Part shown: positions 24,457 through 32,703 of the stretch, piece after piece | How positions within the stretch are numbered: the stretch's first letter is position 1 | Layout: the number at the start of each line of letters is the position of its first letter | NCBI RefSeq assembly: GCF_041053105.1 | Contig: NZ_CP163444.1 | Coordinates: 4,898,001-4,962,000, forward strand | Length of the DNA stretch: 64,000 nt | Reading direction: 5' to 3' | Source: Streptomyces sp. R44 | Lineage (GTDB): Bacteria; Actinomycetota; Actinomycetes; Streptomycetales; Streptomycetaceae | The notes under the pieces: generated by a model | What the model was told of the DNA's origin: nothing | What the model saw: the letters and a program-made list of their open reading frames with translations, nothing else | Databases searched by the model: none | Translations under genes and position numbers: made by a program

Positions 24457-25560
24457 TCAGCGGCCGGCGATGTCCCCGTAACCCTCGATCTCGCGCGGGT
24501 CCCGCTGGCCGGGGCCCGTGTAGCGGGCCGACGGACGCACGAGGCGACCGGTGCGCTTCTGCTCCAGGATGTGCGCCGACCAGCCGGCCGTACGCGCGCA
24601 CGTGAACATCGACGTGAACATGTGCGCCGGGACCTCGGCGAAGTCCAGGACGATCGCCGCCCAGAACTCCACGTTGGTCGCGAGGACGCGGTCGGGGCGA
24701 CGGTTGTGCAGCTCCTCAAGGGCGGCCTTCTCCAGGGCCTCGGCGACCTCGAAGCGCGGCGCGGCCAGCTCCTTGGCCGTACGGCGGAGCACGCGCGCGC
24801 GGGGGTCCTCGGCGCGGTACACACGGTGGCCGAAGCCCATGAGGCGCTCGCCCTTGTCGAGGGCCTGCTTCACGTACGCGGTGGCGTCGCCGGTCCGCTC
24901 GATCTCCTCGATCATGCCGAGGACGCGGGAGGGCGCGCCGCCGTGCAGCGGCCCGGACATGGCGCCGACGGCACCGGACAGGGAGGCGGCCACATCGGCA
25001 CCGGTGGAGGCGATGACGCGCGCGGTGAACGTGGAGGCGTTCATGCCGTGCTCGGCGGCGGAGGTCCAGTAGGCGTCGACGGCCTTGACGTGCTTCGGGT
25101 CGGGCTCGCCGCGCCAGCGGATCATGAAGCGCTCGACGACGGACTCGGCCTTGTCGATCTCGCTCTGCGGGACCATCGGGAGGCCCTGGCCGCGCGCCGA
25201 CTGCGCGACGTACGAGAGGGCCATGACGGCCGCGCGGGCGAGGTCGTCGCGGGCCTGCTCGGCGGAGATGTCGAGGAGCGGTTTGAGGCCCCACACGGGC
25301 GCGAGCATCGCGAGCGCGGACTGCACGTCGACGCGGATGTCACCCGAGTGCACGGGGATCGGGAAGGGCTCGGCGGCCGGCAGGCCGGGGTTGAACGCGC
25401 CGTCGACGAGGAGGCCCCACACGTTCCCGAAGGAGACGTGACCGACGAGGTCCTCGATGTCGACCCCGCGGTAGCGGAGGGCGCCGCCCTCCTTGTCGGG
25501 TTCGGCGATCTCCGTCTCGAACGCGACGACTCCCTCGAGCCCGGGTACGAAGTCGGACAT
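24457..25560 (-). CDS. Citrate synthase (type 2 / CitA2-like)
   Basis: 367 residues. It condenses oxaloacetate with acetyl-CoA or a homologue such as propionyl-CoA. The active-site segments are [11 protein letters not shown] near residue 202 and [14 protein letters not shown] near 245, with the Asp in the IVLDFAEVP region near 308. The short N-terminus ([25 protein letters not shown]) is typical of the smaller actinobacterial citrate/methylcitrate synthases. ATG 25560 has AGAGGAG upstream. Divergent from pdxH, and a 13-base palindrome ATCGATGATCGAT (25575-25587) lies just upstream of its ribosome-binding site. Confidence 0.92.
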   Translation of the reverse strand: MSDFVPGLEGVVAFETEIAEPDKEGGALRYRGVDIEDLVGHVSFGNVWGLLVDGAFNPGLPAAEPFPIPVHSGDIRVDVQSALAMLAPVWGLKPLLDISAEQARDDLARAAVMALSYVAQSARGQGLPMVPQSEIDKAESVVERFMIRWRGEPDPKHVKAVDAYWTSAAEHGMNASTFTARVIASTGADVAASLSGAVGAMSGPLHGGAPSRVLGMIEEIERTGDATAYVKQALDKGERLMGFGHRVYRAEDPRARVLRRTAKELAAPRFEVAEALEKAALEELHNRRPDRVLATNVEFWAAIVLDFAEVPAHMFTSMFTCARTAGWSAHILEQKRTGRLVRPSARYTGPGQRDPREIEGYGDIAGR

Positions 25561-25755
25561 CAGGCGGCTCCTCTATCGATGATCGATCAACCGTGCGAGG
25601 CGATCGTGGGGAATCAACAGTCATCCAGCCCAAGAGTCTGTACGGTTCCGATGATGCGGGGAAGCGTGACATCCGGCACACTCCGCCGATTCGGGCAGAG
25701 AGGATTAGCGCCCGGCGGTGCCGGGCAGACTGGGGCGCTGCGGCAGGATGACCCT

Positions 25756-26412
25756 GTGACCGACGCCCTGGATCCCGCCGACATGCGCGAGCAGTACCGC
25801 ACCACGGAGCTGTCCGCGGCCGACCTCGCGCCCGAACCCATCGGCCAGTTCGCCCGCTGGTTCAAGGAGACCGCCGCGAATCCGGCGATCCACGAACCGA
25901 ACGCGATGATCGTCTCGACGGCGACCGCCGAAGGCCGCCCGTCGTCCCGCACGGTCCTCCTGAAGCACTACGACGAGGCCGGCTTCGTCTTCTACACCAA
26001 CTACGACTCCCGCAAGGGCAGGGAGCTCGCGGCGAACCCGTACGCCTCGCTGCTCTTCCCCTGGCACCCCCTGGCCCGCCAGGTCATCGTCACCGGCCGC
26101 GCGGTGCACGTGGGCCGCGACGAGACGGTGGCCTACTTCCGCACCCGCCCGCACGGCTCCCAGCTCGGCGCCTGGGCGAGCCCCCAGTCCCAGGTCATCG
26201 CCTCCCGCGCGGACCTCCTGGCCCGCTACGACGAACTGGCCGCCCGCTACCCGGACCGCGAACAGGTCCCGGTCCCCCCGTCCTGGGGCGGCATCCGCGT
26301 CGTCCCCGAGACGGTGGAATTCTGGCAGGGCCACGAGAACCGCCTCCACGACCGCCTCCGCTACGTCCACGAACAGGACGGAACCTGGCGAGTGGAGCGC
26401 CTGGCGCCCTGA
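25756..26412 (+). CDS. pdxH: Pyridoxamine 5'-phosphate oxidase
   Basis: 218 residues, the normal PdxH length. It is an FMN enzyme that oxidises pyridoxamine/pyridoxine 5'-phosphate to pyridoxal 5'-phosphate. Signatures: [20 protein letters not shown] at the start, [19 protein letters not shown] (FMN contacts) near residue 57, and the C-terminal [21 protein letters not shown] 25756 gives the family N-terminus. Divergent from citrate synthase. Confidence 0.95.
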   Translation: MTDALDPADMREQYRTTELSAADLAPEPIGQFARWFKETAANPAIHEPNAMIVSTATAEGRPSSRTVLLKHYDEAGFVFYTNYDSRKGRELAANPYASLLFPWHPLARQVIVTGRAVHVGRDETVAYFRTRPHGSQLGAWASPQSQVIASRADLLARYDELAARYPDREQVPVPPSWGGIRVVPETVEFWQGHENRLHDRLRYVHEQDGTWRVERLAP

Positions 26413-26465
26413 CGGCCCACGGCGGCTCTCAGGGCCGCGGGCCCCGACGGGCCCGGAAACGCAGG

Positions 26466-26671
26466 CGACCCGTGAGTCTTGGCGCCGTCCGCCTAGGTTC
26501 GGACGGATGCCTGCCGGCCGGACTGCCGGCGACTCACGGGTCGGGTGACTGCGTTGGTGTTCGGCAGAAGGCCTGCCGAGGTGCACAGAGTGCGACTGGC
26601 AGGCCTTAGCCCGCAGTCACCTCACGAGTCCGAAAAGAAACCATTTTTTCGGATCACCTCCTTTCGCGTGT
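26466..26671 (-). ncRNA. Candidate structured small RNA (minus strand) between pdxH and the PAS gene
   Basis: A good promoter reads leftwards: TTGAGC (26706-26701), a 17-base spacer and TAGTGT (26683-26678), predicting a start near 26671. The transcript would fold into perfect stems: 26646-26653 with 26629-26636 (8 bp), 26612-26621 with 26544-26553 (10 bp) enclosing 26598-26607 with 26568-26577 (10 bp), and 26531-26543 with 26466-26478 (13 bp). Its 5' part carries GAAAGGAGGTGATCC, complementary to the 16S rRNA 3' end over 15 bases. The opposite strand could also be the RNA, but I see no comparable plus-strand promoter. Confidence 0.5.
26606..26644 (-). CDS. 12-codon ORF within the candidate small RNA
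   Basis: ATG at 26644 opens a frame reading MVSFRTREVTAG and stopping at TAA. A perfect long Shine-Dalgarno sequence (AAGGAGGT) lies about 12 bases upstream. The ATG sits in the loop of the 8-bp stem, so structure may tune its use. Whether the peptide matters is unknown. Confidence 0.3.
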   Translation of the reverse strand: MVSFRTREVTAG

Positions 26672-26804
26672 ACCCACACACTACGAACGGCCCGCCCCCC
26701 GCTCAAGCGATTTATGGGGGTGATTCGAAACGAATGATTTGGGCGAACGTGGTGTGCTCCACGTCACGTTCCAGTTGAATGGTCGCAGCATGGGGGGTGC
26801 CTGG

Positions 26805-28133
26805 ATGAGTGCATTCACGGGGGCCACGAGCGACGACGTCTCCGTCCCGGGGGCGGGGGCCGATCTGTTGGCCGCGTTGCTCGACGGGATGGACGCGGCG
26901 CTCTGCGCGTTCGACGCCGACGGGACGGTCACGCACTGGAACCGGGAGGCCGAGCGGATCCTCGGCTGGTCCGCCGGGGAGGCCGTCGGGCGGCGCGGGT
27001 TCGAGGGGTGGGCGGCGCGGAGCGCGGACGCCGAGGAGACCCTGGGCCGGCTGATGGGGGCCATGAAGGGGCCCGGACGTCAGGTCCATGAGTTCGTGCT
27101 GCTGCGCAAGGACGGCGGGCGGGTCCTCGTCCGGAGCCAGGCCGCCGGGGTGCGGGGCGCCGACGGCAGCCCCGCCGGGGTGTACTGCGCGTTCAGCGAG
27201 GTCCACGTCCAGCTCGACCTGGAGCGGTCCGTCGCCCTGAGCGAGGCGCTGTTCGAGGACGCGTCCTGGGGCGTCGTGCTCGTCGACGCCGATCTGCGGC
27301 CGGCCGTCATCAACGGCCACGCCGCCCGCGCCTTCGGGACCGGTCGTACGGCCCTGCTCGGGCGGCCCCTCGGGGACGTCCTCCTGCAGGGCGTGGAGGA
27401 GCTGGAGGGGGCTCTCCAGCACGTGCTCGCGGAGGGCACGCCGCCCGCGCCCGCCGAGGTGTGGGTGACGCTCAGGACCTCCTCCGGGGAGCGGCGCCGG
27501 TGCTGGCGCAGCGGCTTCCTGCGGCTGTCGTCGCCGATGGCGGAGGAGCCCGTGCCGCTGGGTGTCGCCTGGCTGTTCCAGGACGTCACGGAGGAGCGGC
27601 TCGCGGCGCGCGAGGCGGACCGGCTGCGGTTCCGGTGGAGCCAGCTGCACCGGGCGGGCGCGGCGGTCGCGGAGTGCGAGGACCCGGCGGAGGCGGCGAC
27701 GGTGCTGCTCGACTTCGCCCTGGCCGGGTTCGCCGACCACGCCCTGGTGGACCGGCCGGCGGGGGAGCGGCGCCTCACCCGGGCCCTGGCCACCCCGGCG
27801 GGTGCCGTCCCCGGCCCGTCCTCGCCCGTCGTGGGCGGCGGCATCCCGCTGCGGTACGGGCCGAGGCACCCCGCCCTGCAGGCCTGGGACCGGCTGGGCA
27901 CGGTGCGGGCGAGCGCGGGCCGGACGGCCGAGGTGTGGGCGGAGGCGCATCAGTGGCCGGGGGACGCGGCCCACGCCCTGTGCGTGGTCCTGCGCTCCCG
28001 GGGCCGGACCCTCGGCGTCCTGACGTTCCTGCGGGCCGCCTGCCGGGCGCCCTTCGAGCGTGAGGACGTGGTGTACGCGGAGGCGGTGGCGTCCCGGGTG
28101 GCGATGCACCTCGACCTCGCCGGCACCCCCTAG
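26805..28133 (+). CDS. PAS-PAS-GAF sensory protein
   Basis: 442-residue cytoplasmic protein. PAS 1 (about 20-135) contains LLDGMDAALCAFDADGTVTHW; PAS 2 (about 155-285) contains WGVVLVDADLRPAVINGHAARAFG; the C-terminal part (about 300-440) looks like a GAF domain, ending with the usual FEREDVVYAEAVASRVAMHLD. No kinase, phosphatase or HTH follows, so it may signal through a partner. ATG 26805 (GGGGGG eight bases upstream) is chosen over ATG 26790. Confidence 0.75.
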   Translation: MSAFTGATSDDVSVPGAGADLLAALLDGMDAALCAFDADGTVTHWNREAERILGWSAGEAVGRRGFEGWAARSADAEETLGRLMGAMKGPGRQVHEFVLLRKDGGRVLVRSQAAGVRGADGSPAGVYCAFSEVHVQLDLERSVALSEALFEDASWGVVLVDADLRPAVINGHAARAFGTGRTALLGRPLGDVLLQGVEELEGALQHVLAEGTPPAPAEVWVTLRTSSGERRRCWRSGFLRLSSPMAEEPVPLGVAWLFQDVTEERLAAREADRLRFRWSQLHRAGAAVAECEDPAEAATVLLDFALAGFADHALVDRPAGERRLTRALATPAGAVPGPSSPVVGGGIPLRYGPRHPALQAWDRLGTVRASAGRTAEVWAEAHQWPGDAAHALCVVLRSRGRTLGVLTFLRAACRAPFEREDVVYAEAVASRVAMHLDLAGTP

Positions 28134-28145
28134 CCCCCCCCGTAC

Positions 28146-28163
28146 ACCCACTTTTTTGTGGGT
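28146..28163. terminator. Hairpin with T-loop after the PAS gene
   Basis: ACCCAC (28146-28151) pairs with GTGGGT (28158-28163) around six T residues, between the convergent PAS and HxlR genes. Confidence 0.5.
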
Positions 28164-28231
28164 ACTTGTCCGTCGTTCCGGGTCCGGGAGAACCTGGTCG
28201 CGGCCCGGACGGAGAGGGGAGCGACAGGGCC

Positions 28232-28582
28232 TCAGGAGGCGGCCCGTGCCGCCGTCAGCCGGTCGATCCGGCGATGGCCCCAGTCCGACAACGGGCCGAG
28301 CAGTTCCGAGAGTTCGCGCCCGAACTCCGTCAGCGAGTAGACGGTCTTCGGCGGCAGCACCTCGTGCACCTCGCGGTGTACGAGCCCGTCCGTCTCCATC
28401 TCCCGCAGTGCCTGCGTCAGCACCTTCTCGCTGATCTCGGGGAGCCTGCGGCGCAGTTCGCCGGGCCGGTGCGGGCCGGATTCCAGCAGCCACAGCAGCG
28501 ACGTCTTCCACTTGCCGTCGATGACGGCGATCGCGGCGGTCACACCGCAGACGTTCGTGTCCTGGGCCCGGAGGCGTGTCAT
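28232..28582 (-). CDS. HxlR-family transcriptional regulator
   Basis: 116-residue winged-helix regulator: VIDGKWKTSLLWLLESGPHR and LRRRLPEISEKVLTQALREM are the family HTH, with the wing in PPKTVYSLTEFG. Cys12 in NVCGV sits where the redox-sensing Cys of HypR-type members lies. Divergent from the imine-reductase-like gene (61-base gap), which it probably controls in response to electrophile or oxidative stress. Confidence 0.88.
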   Translation of the reverse strand: MTRLRAQDTNVCGVTAAIAVIDGKWKTSLLWLLESGPHRPGELRRRLPEISEKVLTQALREMETDGLVHREVHEVLPPKTVYSLTEFGRELSELLGPLSDWGHRRIDRLTAARAAS

Positions 28583-28643
28583 GCGCGTCCCTCTCCTTCG
28601 TCAGTCGTCTCTGTATCTCACGTATGTGCAAGGGAGTTCCGTC

Positions 28644-29546
28644 ATGTCTTCTTCCGACGAGCGTTTTTCGGTCACCGTCCTGGGGCTCGGACCGATGGGC
28701 CGGGCGTTGGCCGGCGCGTTCCTGGACGCCGGGGTGCGGACCACGGTGTGGAACCGCACCCCGGGCAAGGAGGGCGACCTCGGCGCGCGGGGCGCGGTCC
28801 TGGCGGCGAGCGCCGAGGAGGCCGTCGCGGCGAGCCCGCTGACGGTGATCTGCCTGGTCAACTACGACGCCACGGACTCCGTACTGCGGCAGCCGGCCGT
28901 CGCGGACGCGCTGAAGGGCCGGACCGTGGTGAACCTGAGCGCCGACGTCCCGGAGCGGGCCCGGGACACCGGCCGCTGGGCGGCGGAGCACGGCATCGGT
29001 TACCTGGACGGCGCGATCATGACCCCGACGCCGAGCATCGGGACGCCCGCCGGGGTCTTCCTGCACAGCGGCCCGGAGGCGCTGTACGGGGAGCACCGGC
29101 GGGTCCTGGACGCGCTGGGCGGTGTCCACACGCACCTCGGCGAGGACGTCGGCCGGGCGGCGGCGTACGACATCGCGCTGCTCGACATCTTCTGGACGTC
29201 GATGACGGGGTACGTGCACGCGCTCGCGGTGGCCCGCGCGGAGGGGATCTCGGCGCGGGAGCTGGCACCGTTCGCGCAGGGCATCGGGGCGATCCTGCCG
29301 CCGCTGTTCGAGGAGTGGGCGGGGGACGTGGACGGCGGCTCGTACTCGGGCGAGGGCAATCCCCTGACCTCCGCCGTGTCGACGATGACCCACGTCGTGC
29401 ACGCGGCCGAGGCTCACGGCATCGACGCGAGCGTCATGCGCGCGGCGGAGGCGCTGGCGCTGCGGGCGGTGGACCGGGGCTTCGGCGCGGACGGCTTCAC
29501 GCGCGTGACGCAGGTCCTGGACCGTCCGTGGCAGGCGCGTCCGTAG
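28644..29546 (+). CDS. NAD(P)-dependent imine-reductase-like oxidoreductase
   Basis: 300 residues of the 6-phosphogluconate/beta-hydroxyacid dehydrogenase fold. The Rossmann motif is GLGPMGRALAGAFLDAG (residues 14-30), followed by TVWNRTPGK; EEAVAASPLTVICL and the long interdomain helix follow. The domain-swapped C-terminal part has YDIALLDIFW with Asp176 at the place of the catalytic Asp of R-type imine reductases. The overall wording resembles the Streptomyces enzyme Q1EQE0, recalled from memory. It would reduce a cyclic imine or similar substrate. ATG 28644 follows AGGGAG. Confidence 0.82.
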   Translation: MSSSDERFSVTVLGLGPMGRALAGAFLDAGVRTTVWNRTPGKEGDLGARGAVLAASAEEAVAASPLTVICLVNYDATDSVLRQPAVADALKGRTVVNLSADVPERARDTGRWAAEHGIGYLDGAIMTPTPSIGTPAGVFLHSGPEALYGEHRRVLDALGGVHTHLGEDVGRAAAYDIALLDIFWTSMTGYVHALAVARAEGISARELAPFAQGIGAILPPLFEEWAGDVDGGSYSGEGNPLTSAVSTMTHVVHAAEAHGIDASVMRAAEALALRAVDRGFGADGFTRVTQVLDRPWQARP

Positions 29547-29648
29547 CAGGCAGGGAAGAGGGGCCGGATGCTGCCGGGTCCCGGCATGGACGGCCCCGGG
29601 TGAGCGGGACGACGATGGGCTCACGTTCGAGAGCTCTGGGGGGCCGTC

Positions 29649-29972
29649 GTGGTGGAGTGGGTGCTGGGAGTGAGCATGCCTTTCGGCGTGCTGGCGGTGG
29701 TGCTGGGCGTGGTCGCGTTCCGCAGGGGCTGGATGATCCCGCCGGCGCGCCGGCACGTCCGGCGGCCCCGCGTGTACGGCGTCGGTGTCGCGCTGACGGG
29801 CGTGGGCCTGCTCGTCTCGGATGCCGTGTGGATGGGTGTCCGGGAAGGTCTCCTGCCGAACCCGCCCTGGGGCGCCCTCGCCGGGAACGCCGTGCTGCTC
29901 GTCGGCATCGCCTTCATCGCGGCGAGCTACCTGCGCCCGCGCCACGGACGGTCCCCGCACCCCGCGGCGTAG
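29649..29972 (+). CDS. Small membrane protein
   Basis: 107 residues with three membrane segments (about 5-24, 45-62, 80-95). No family recognised. Start is GTG 29649 or the next GTG 29652. Its TAG overlaps the GTG of the following gene (TAGTG), indicating coupled translation of two membrane proteins. Confidence 0.65.
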   Translation: MVEWVLGVSMPFGVLAVVLGVVAFRRGWMIPPARRHVRRPRVYGVGVALTGVGLLVSDAVWMGVREGLLPNPPWGALAGNAVLLVGIAFIAASYLRPRHGRSPHPAA

Positions 29973-30577
29973 TGCCACCCGTGCGCGAGAGGCGTGTGCG
30001 GAGGATGCTGCGGCGGATGGAGAGCGGGGAGCCGGTCGAGCTGGCCTCCTCCATGACGACGATGAAGGGGCTCGTCCGGCTCGCTCTCGTCGCGGAGCGG
30101 TTCGGGTACGCGTACGCGGACCTGCGGCAGGCCGGCGACGGCGGGTTCGTGATGTCGCTCGTGCCGGACCCCGGCCCGGAGGCCCGGGCGCTCGCCGCGG
30201 AGAACCGGGCCCGGTATCCGCACGCGGGCGCGGGGGGCGCGCTCCCGCCGCTCGTGCCCGGGGCGGCGGACCTTCTCATGGCGCGGATGTACCTGGACCT
30301 CAGGGGCCGGTACTCCACCGGGGAGAGAGCGGTGCTCACCGTCGTCGGTTCGGTCGCGGCGTCCCTGGTCTTCGGCTTCGAACTCGGCGGGAACGCGACC
30401 GGCGCCCTCACGATCGCGGGCGTCGCCTGGGCCTCGTCGATGGCCCTCCTGACCGTCCCGCTGGTCCTCGGCCGACGCCACGCCGTCAGGTACGCCGCCC
30501 GTCTCGAAGCCGCCGGGTACACGCCGGTGACCGACCGGGACGGTCGGCTGCGGTATGTCCCCGGGCCGAGGGCCTAG
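29972..30577 (+). CDS. Membrane protein of unknown function
   Basis: 201 residues: an N-terminal soluble part with a basic start (ERRVRRMLRRM) and FGYAYADLRQAGDGGFVMSL, then two membrane helices (about 116-135 and 140-162), then a short soluble tail ending in a possible strand (TPVTDRDGRLRYVPG). No family recognised. GTG 29972 overlaps the preceding stop. The TAG shares CTAG (30574-30577) with the stop of the convergent SIS gene. Confidence 0.6.
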   Translation: MPPVRERRVRRMLRRMESGEPVELASSMTTMKGLVRLALVAERFGYAYADLRQAGDGGFVMSLVPDPGPEARALAAENRARYPHAGAGGALPPLVPGAADLLMARMYLDLRGRYSTGERAVLTVVGSVAASLVFGFELGGNATGALTIAGVAWASSMALLTVPLVLGRRHAVRYAARLEAAGYTPVTDRDGRLRYVPGPRA

Positions 30578-31329
30578 TGGCGGAAGAAGATCCGGTCCCC
30601 GTACTCGCTCATCACGCGCCCGTTCCACTCGTGTCCGCCGTCGACGTTGCCCGAGCGCAGCAGCGGCGGCTCGATGCCGAGGTGTACGAGTTCCTCGGCG
30701 GCGGCGGCCATCGTGGCCTGCATGAGGGCGCTGGTGACGACGGTGGAGGCGGGGGCGAAGGGTGCCTCGATGCCCTCGTGGGTGAGCTCCGCGTCCCCGA
30801 TGGCGATCTTCGAGTCGAGGACGATGTCGCAGTGGTCCTTGAGGTACGTCCCCGAGACGTGCCGTGACTTCGTCTCCGTGGCGTACGCCACCGAGGTGAC
30901 GCCGATGACGGTGAGGCCGAGCGCGCGGGCGTTCATGGCCATCTCCACGGGCAGGGCGTTGCGCCCGGAGAGGGAGATGATGATCAGGACGTCGCCTGCC
31001 TTGGCGGGGGAGGAGTCGAGGACCGCTCCGGCGAGGCCGTCGACGCGCTCCAGGGCGGAGCCGAGGGTGGCCGGCATGACGTCGACGCCGACGACGCCGG
31101 GGACGGCGAGCAGGTTCATCAGGGCGAGGCCGCCGGCCCGGTAGACGACGTCCTGGGCGGCGAGCGAGGAGTGTCCGGCGCCGAAGGCGAAGAGCCGGTT
31201 GCCGTGTGCGACGGCCTCGGCGATGGCCTTCCCCGCGGCGGCGATCTCGGCGGAGTCTCCGTCGCGGACCTGCTGGAGCAGGCCGATCGCGGCGTCGAAG
31301 AACTGTCCGGCCAGCTTGCTCTCGCCCAT
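30574..31329 (-). CDS. SIS-domain phosphosugar-binding protein (NagS-like)
   Basis: 251 residues with a single SIS domain: FAFGAGHSSLAAQDVVYRAGG near residue 48, VLIIISLSGRNALPVEMAMNA near 115, and a conserved C-terminus GHEWNGRVMSEYGDRIFFRH. It binds amino-sugar phosphates. From memory the S. coelicolor homologue SCO4393 has been named NagS and reported to act on N-acetylglucosamine 6-phosphate; I could not verify this. A DasR-site-like palindrome overlaps its promoter. Divergent from the DtxR-type regulator, the conserved Streptomyces arrangement. Confidence 0.85.
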   Translation of the reverse strand: MGESKLAGQFFDAAIGLLQQVRDGDSAEIAAAGKAIAEAVAHGNRLFAFGAGHSSLAAQDVVYRAGGLALMNLLAVPGVVGVDVMPATLGSALERVDGLAGAVLDSSPAKAGDVLIIISLSGRNALPVEMAMNARALGLTVIGVTSVAYATETKSRHVSGTYLKDHCDIVLDSKIAIGDAELTHEGIEAPFAPASTVVTSALMQATMAAAAEELVHLGIEPPLLRSGNVDGGHEWNGRVMSEYGDRIFFRH

Positions 31330-31369
31330 GGCGGCGGCTCCTTCTCGTCCTCGTGGTCGCCGATCACGG

Positions 31370-31395
31370 TGCGGTCTGGACCATTGCTCTGTCAA
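31370..31395 (-). promoter_or_regulatory. DasR-like site in the SIS gene promoter
   Basis: On the minus strand AATGGTCCAGACCGCA (31385-31370) matches the dre consensus ACTGGTCTAGACCAGT at 11 of 16 bases, with the core TGGTC-x-AGACC intact. It lies just after a perfect -35 TTGACA (31395-31390), 41 bases before the start codon. Confidence 0.45.
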
Positions 31396-31482
31396 TACCG
31401 CCTCACCCCGCATCGGCCCGGTTGTCCGTCCGATGCGCAAGAATTGGTGCAGGGCCAGCGCACGACTCATCGAGGGGCACGT

Positions 31483-32172
31483 ATGTCCGGACTGATCGAC
31501 ACAACGGAGATGTATCTCCGCACCATCCTCGAGCTCGAGGAGGAGGGTGTGGTCCCCATGCGTGCCCGCATCGCCGAGCGGCTCGACCAGAGCGGCCCCA
31601 CGGTGAGCCAGACGGTGGCCCGGATGGAGCGCGACGGCCTGGTGGCCGTGGCGAGCGACCGCCACCTGGAGCTCACGGACGAGGGGCGTCGCCTCGCCAC
31701 CCGCGTGATGCGGAAGCACCGTCTCGCCGAGTGTCTGCTCGTGGACGTGATCGGCCTGGAGTGGGAGCAGGTCCACGCCGAGGCCTGCCGCTGGGAGCAC
31801 GTGATGAGCGAGGCCGTGGAGCGGCGGGTGCTGGAGCTGCTGCGGCACCCGACGGAGTCGCCGTACGGGAACCCGATCCCGGGCCTGGAGGAGCTGGGCG
31901 AGAAGGCGGAGGCCGAGGCCTTCCTCGACGACTCGATGGTGTCCCTCGCCGACCTGGACGCGACGGGCGGCAAGACGGTGATCGTGCGGCGGATCGGCGA
32001 GCCGATCCAGACGGACGCCCAGCTGATGTACACGCTGCGGAGGGCGGGCGTGCAGCCCGGCTCGGTGGTGTCGGTGTCGGAGTCGCCGGGCGGTGTCCTG
32101 GTGGGCAGCAGCGGTGAGGCGGCGGAGCTGGACGCGGAGGTCGCGGCGCACGTGTTCGTCGCGAAGCGCTGA
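31483..32172 (+). CDS. DtxR/IdeR-family iron-dependent regulator (DmdR)
   Basis: 229 residues. The N-terminal winged HTH (1-65) has TTEMYLRTILELEEEGVVPM and SGPTVSQTVARMERDGL; the dimerisation domain carries the metal ligands in KHRLAECLL and HAEACRWEH (His, Glu, and the Cys-x2-Glu-His set of the regulatory site); a C-terminal SH3-like domain follows from about 150. Full DtxR/IdeR length. With Fe2+ it should repress siderophore and uptake genes. ATG 31483 is the family start. A strong hairpin terminator follows. Confidence 0.93.
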   Translation: MSGLIDTTEMYLRTILELEEEGVVPMRARIAERLDQSGPTVSQTVARMERDGLVAVASDRHLELTDEGRRLATRVMRKHRLAECLLVDVIGLEWEQVHAEACRWEHVMSEAVERRVLELLRHPTESPYGNPIPGLEELGEKAEAEAFLDDSMVSLADLDATGGKTVIVRRIGEPIQTDAQLMYTLRRAGVQPGSVVSVSESPGGVLVGSSGEAAELDAEVAAHVFVAKR

Positions 32173-32193
32173 GTTCCCGCGGTCGTACGTGAC

Positions 32194-32239
32194 GGGGGGC
32201 GCCCCGCCGGTCCTGTGAGCGACCGGCGGGGCGCCCCCT
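32194..32239 (+). terminator. Strong hairpin terminator after the DtxR-type gene
   Basis: A 19-base stem (18 pairs) joins GGGGGGCGCCCCGCCGGTC (32194-32212) to 32221-32239 with an 8-base loop. Confidence 0.8.
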
Positions 32240-32703
32240 GTCCACTTGTCGGTGGGAGTTGTGCGGGACGGGGTCACGAAGCCGTATCGGCTCGGCCTCG
32301 GAGGGCCAACGAAACGTCGTGCGCCCCGTTTTACGCCGGAATCGCCACGCCCGCGCCCTCGCCGTGCCACGCTGGTGGGAGCCGGGCGTGGAGGGGGTGG
32401 GGCCATGAGGGCTACGGACGGCGGAGGATCGCGGACCGCGGGCGACAGAGGGCCCCGGCACCTTCCGGCGCCGGGGCCTGTCCTCCCCTGTGCTGACCTG
32501 GAGCCCCGAGCTCTCAAGGTCATTCCCCTCGGACCGTTTTTCCCCGAGCGGTCCGCCTCCCGCTCAAGATCTCCCCTCGGCAGCGCGCGTCAATCCTTGA
32601 GCCCTGTCACTCGAACGAGGGGTGTTGCGCGGCAGGAGCGCATTTTCGAATGCGAGTTCGATAGTCTGGCGAGGTTCGACGGAAAAGAGGGGGTGCCGGA
32701 TCC
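32240..32703. other. Long intergenic region upstream of the alpha/beta hydrolase
   Basis: No gene is supported. It contains two further hairpins (GGCCCCGGC 32451-32459 with 32470-32478; CGGACCG 32530-32536 with 32549-32555) and a LexA-type palindrome at 32646-32661. Confidence 0.5.
32646..32661. promoter_or_regulatory. LexA (SOS) box-like palindrome
   Basis: TCGAATGCGAGTTCGA matches the actinobacterial LexA consensus TCGAAC-N4-GTTCGA at 11 of 12 defined bases. It lies 43 bases before the hydrolase start and touches a possible -10 (TAGTCT, 32662-32667). Confidence 0.55.

Noticed and set aside
26466..26665. Plus-strand small RNA mimicking the 16S rRNA tail
   Set aside because: Kept only as an alternative: the minus strand has the better promoter (TTGAGC-N17-TAGTGT), whereas the plus strand lacks a matching -35/-10 pair.
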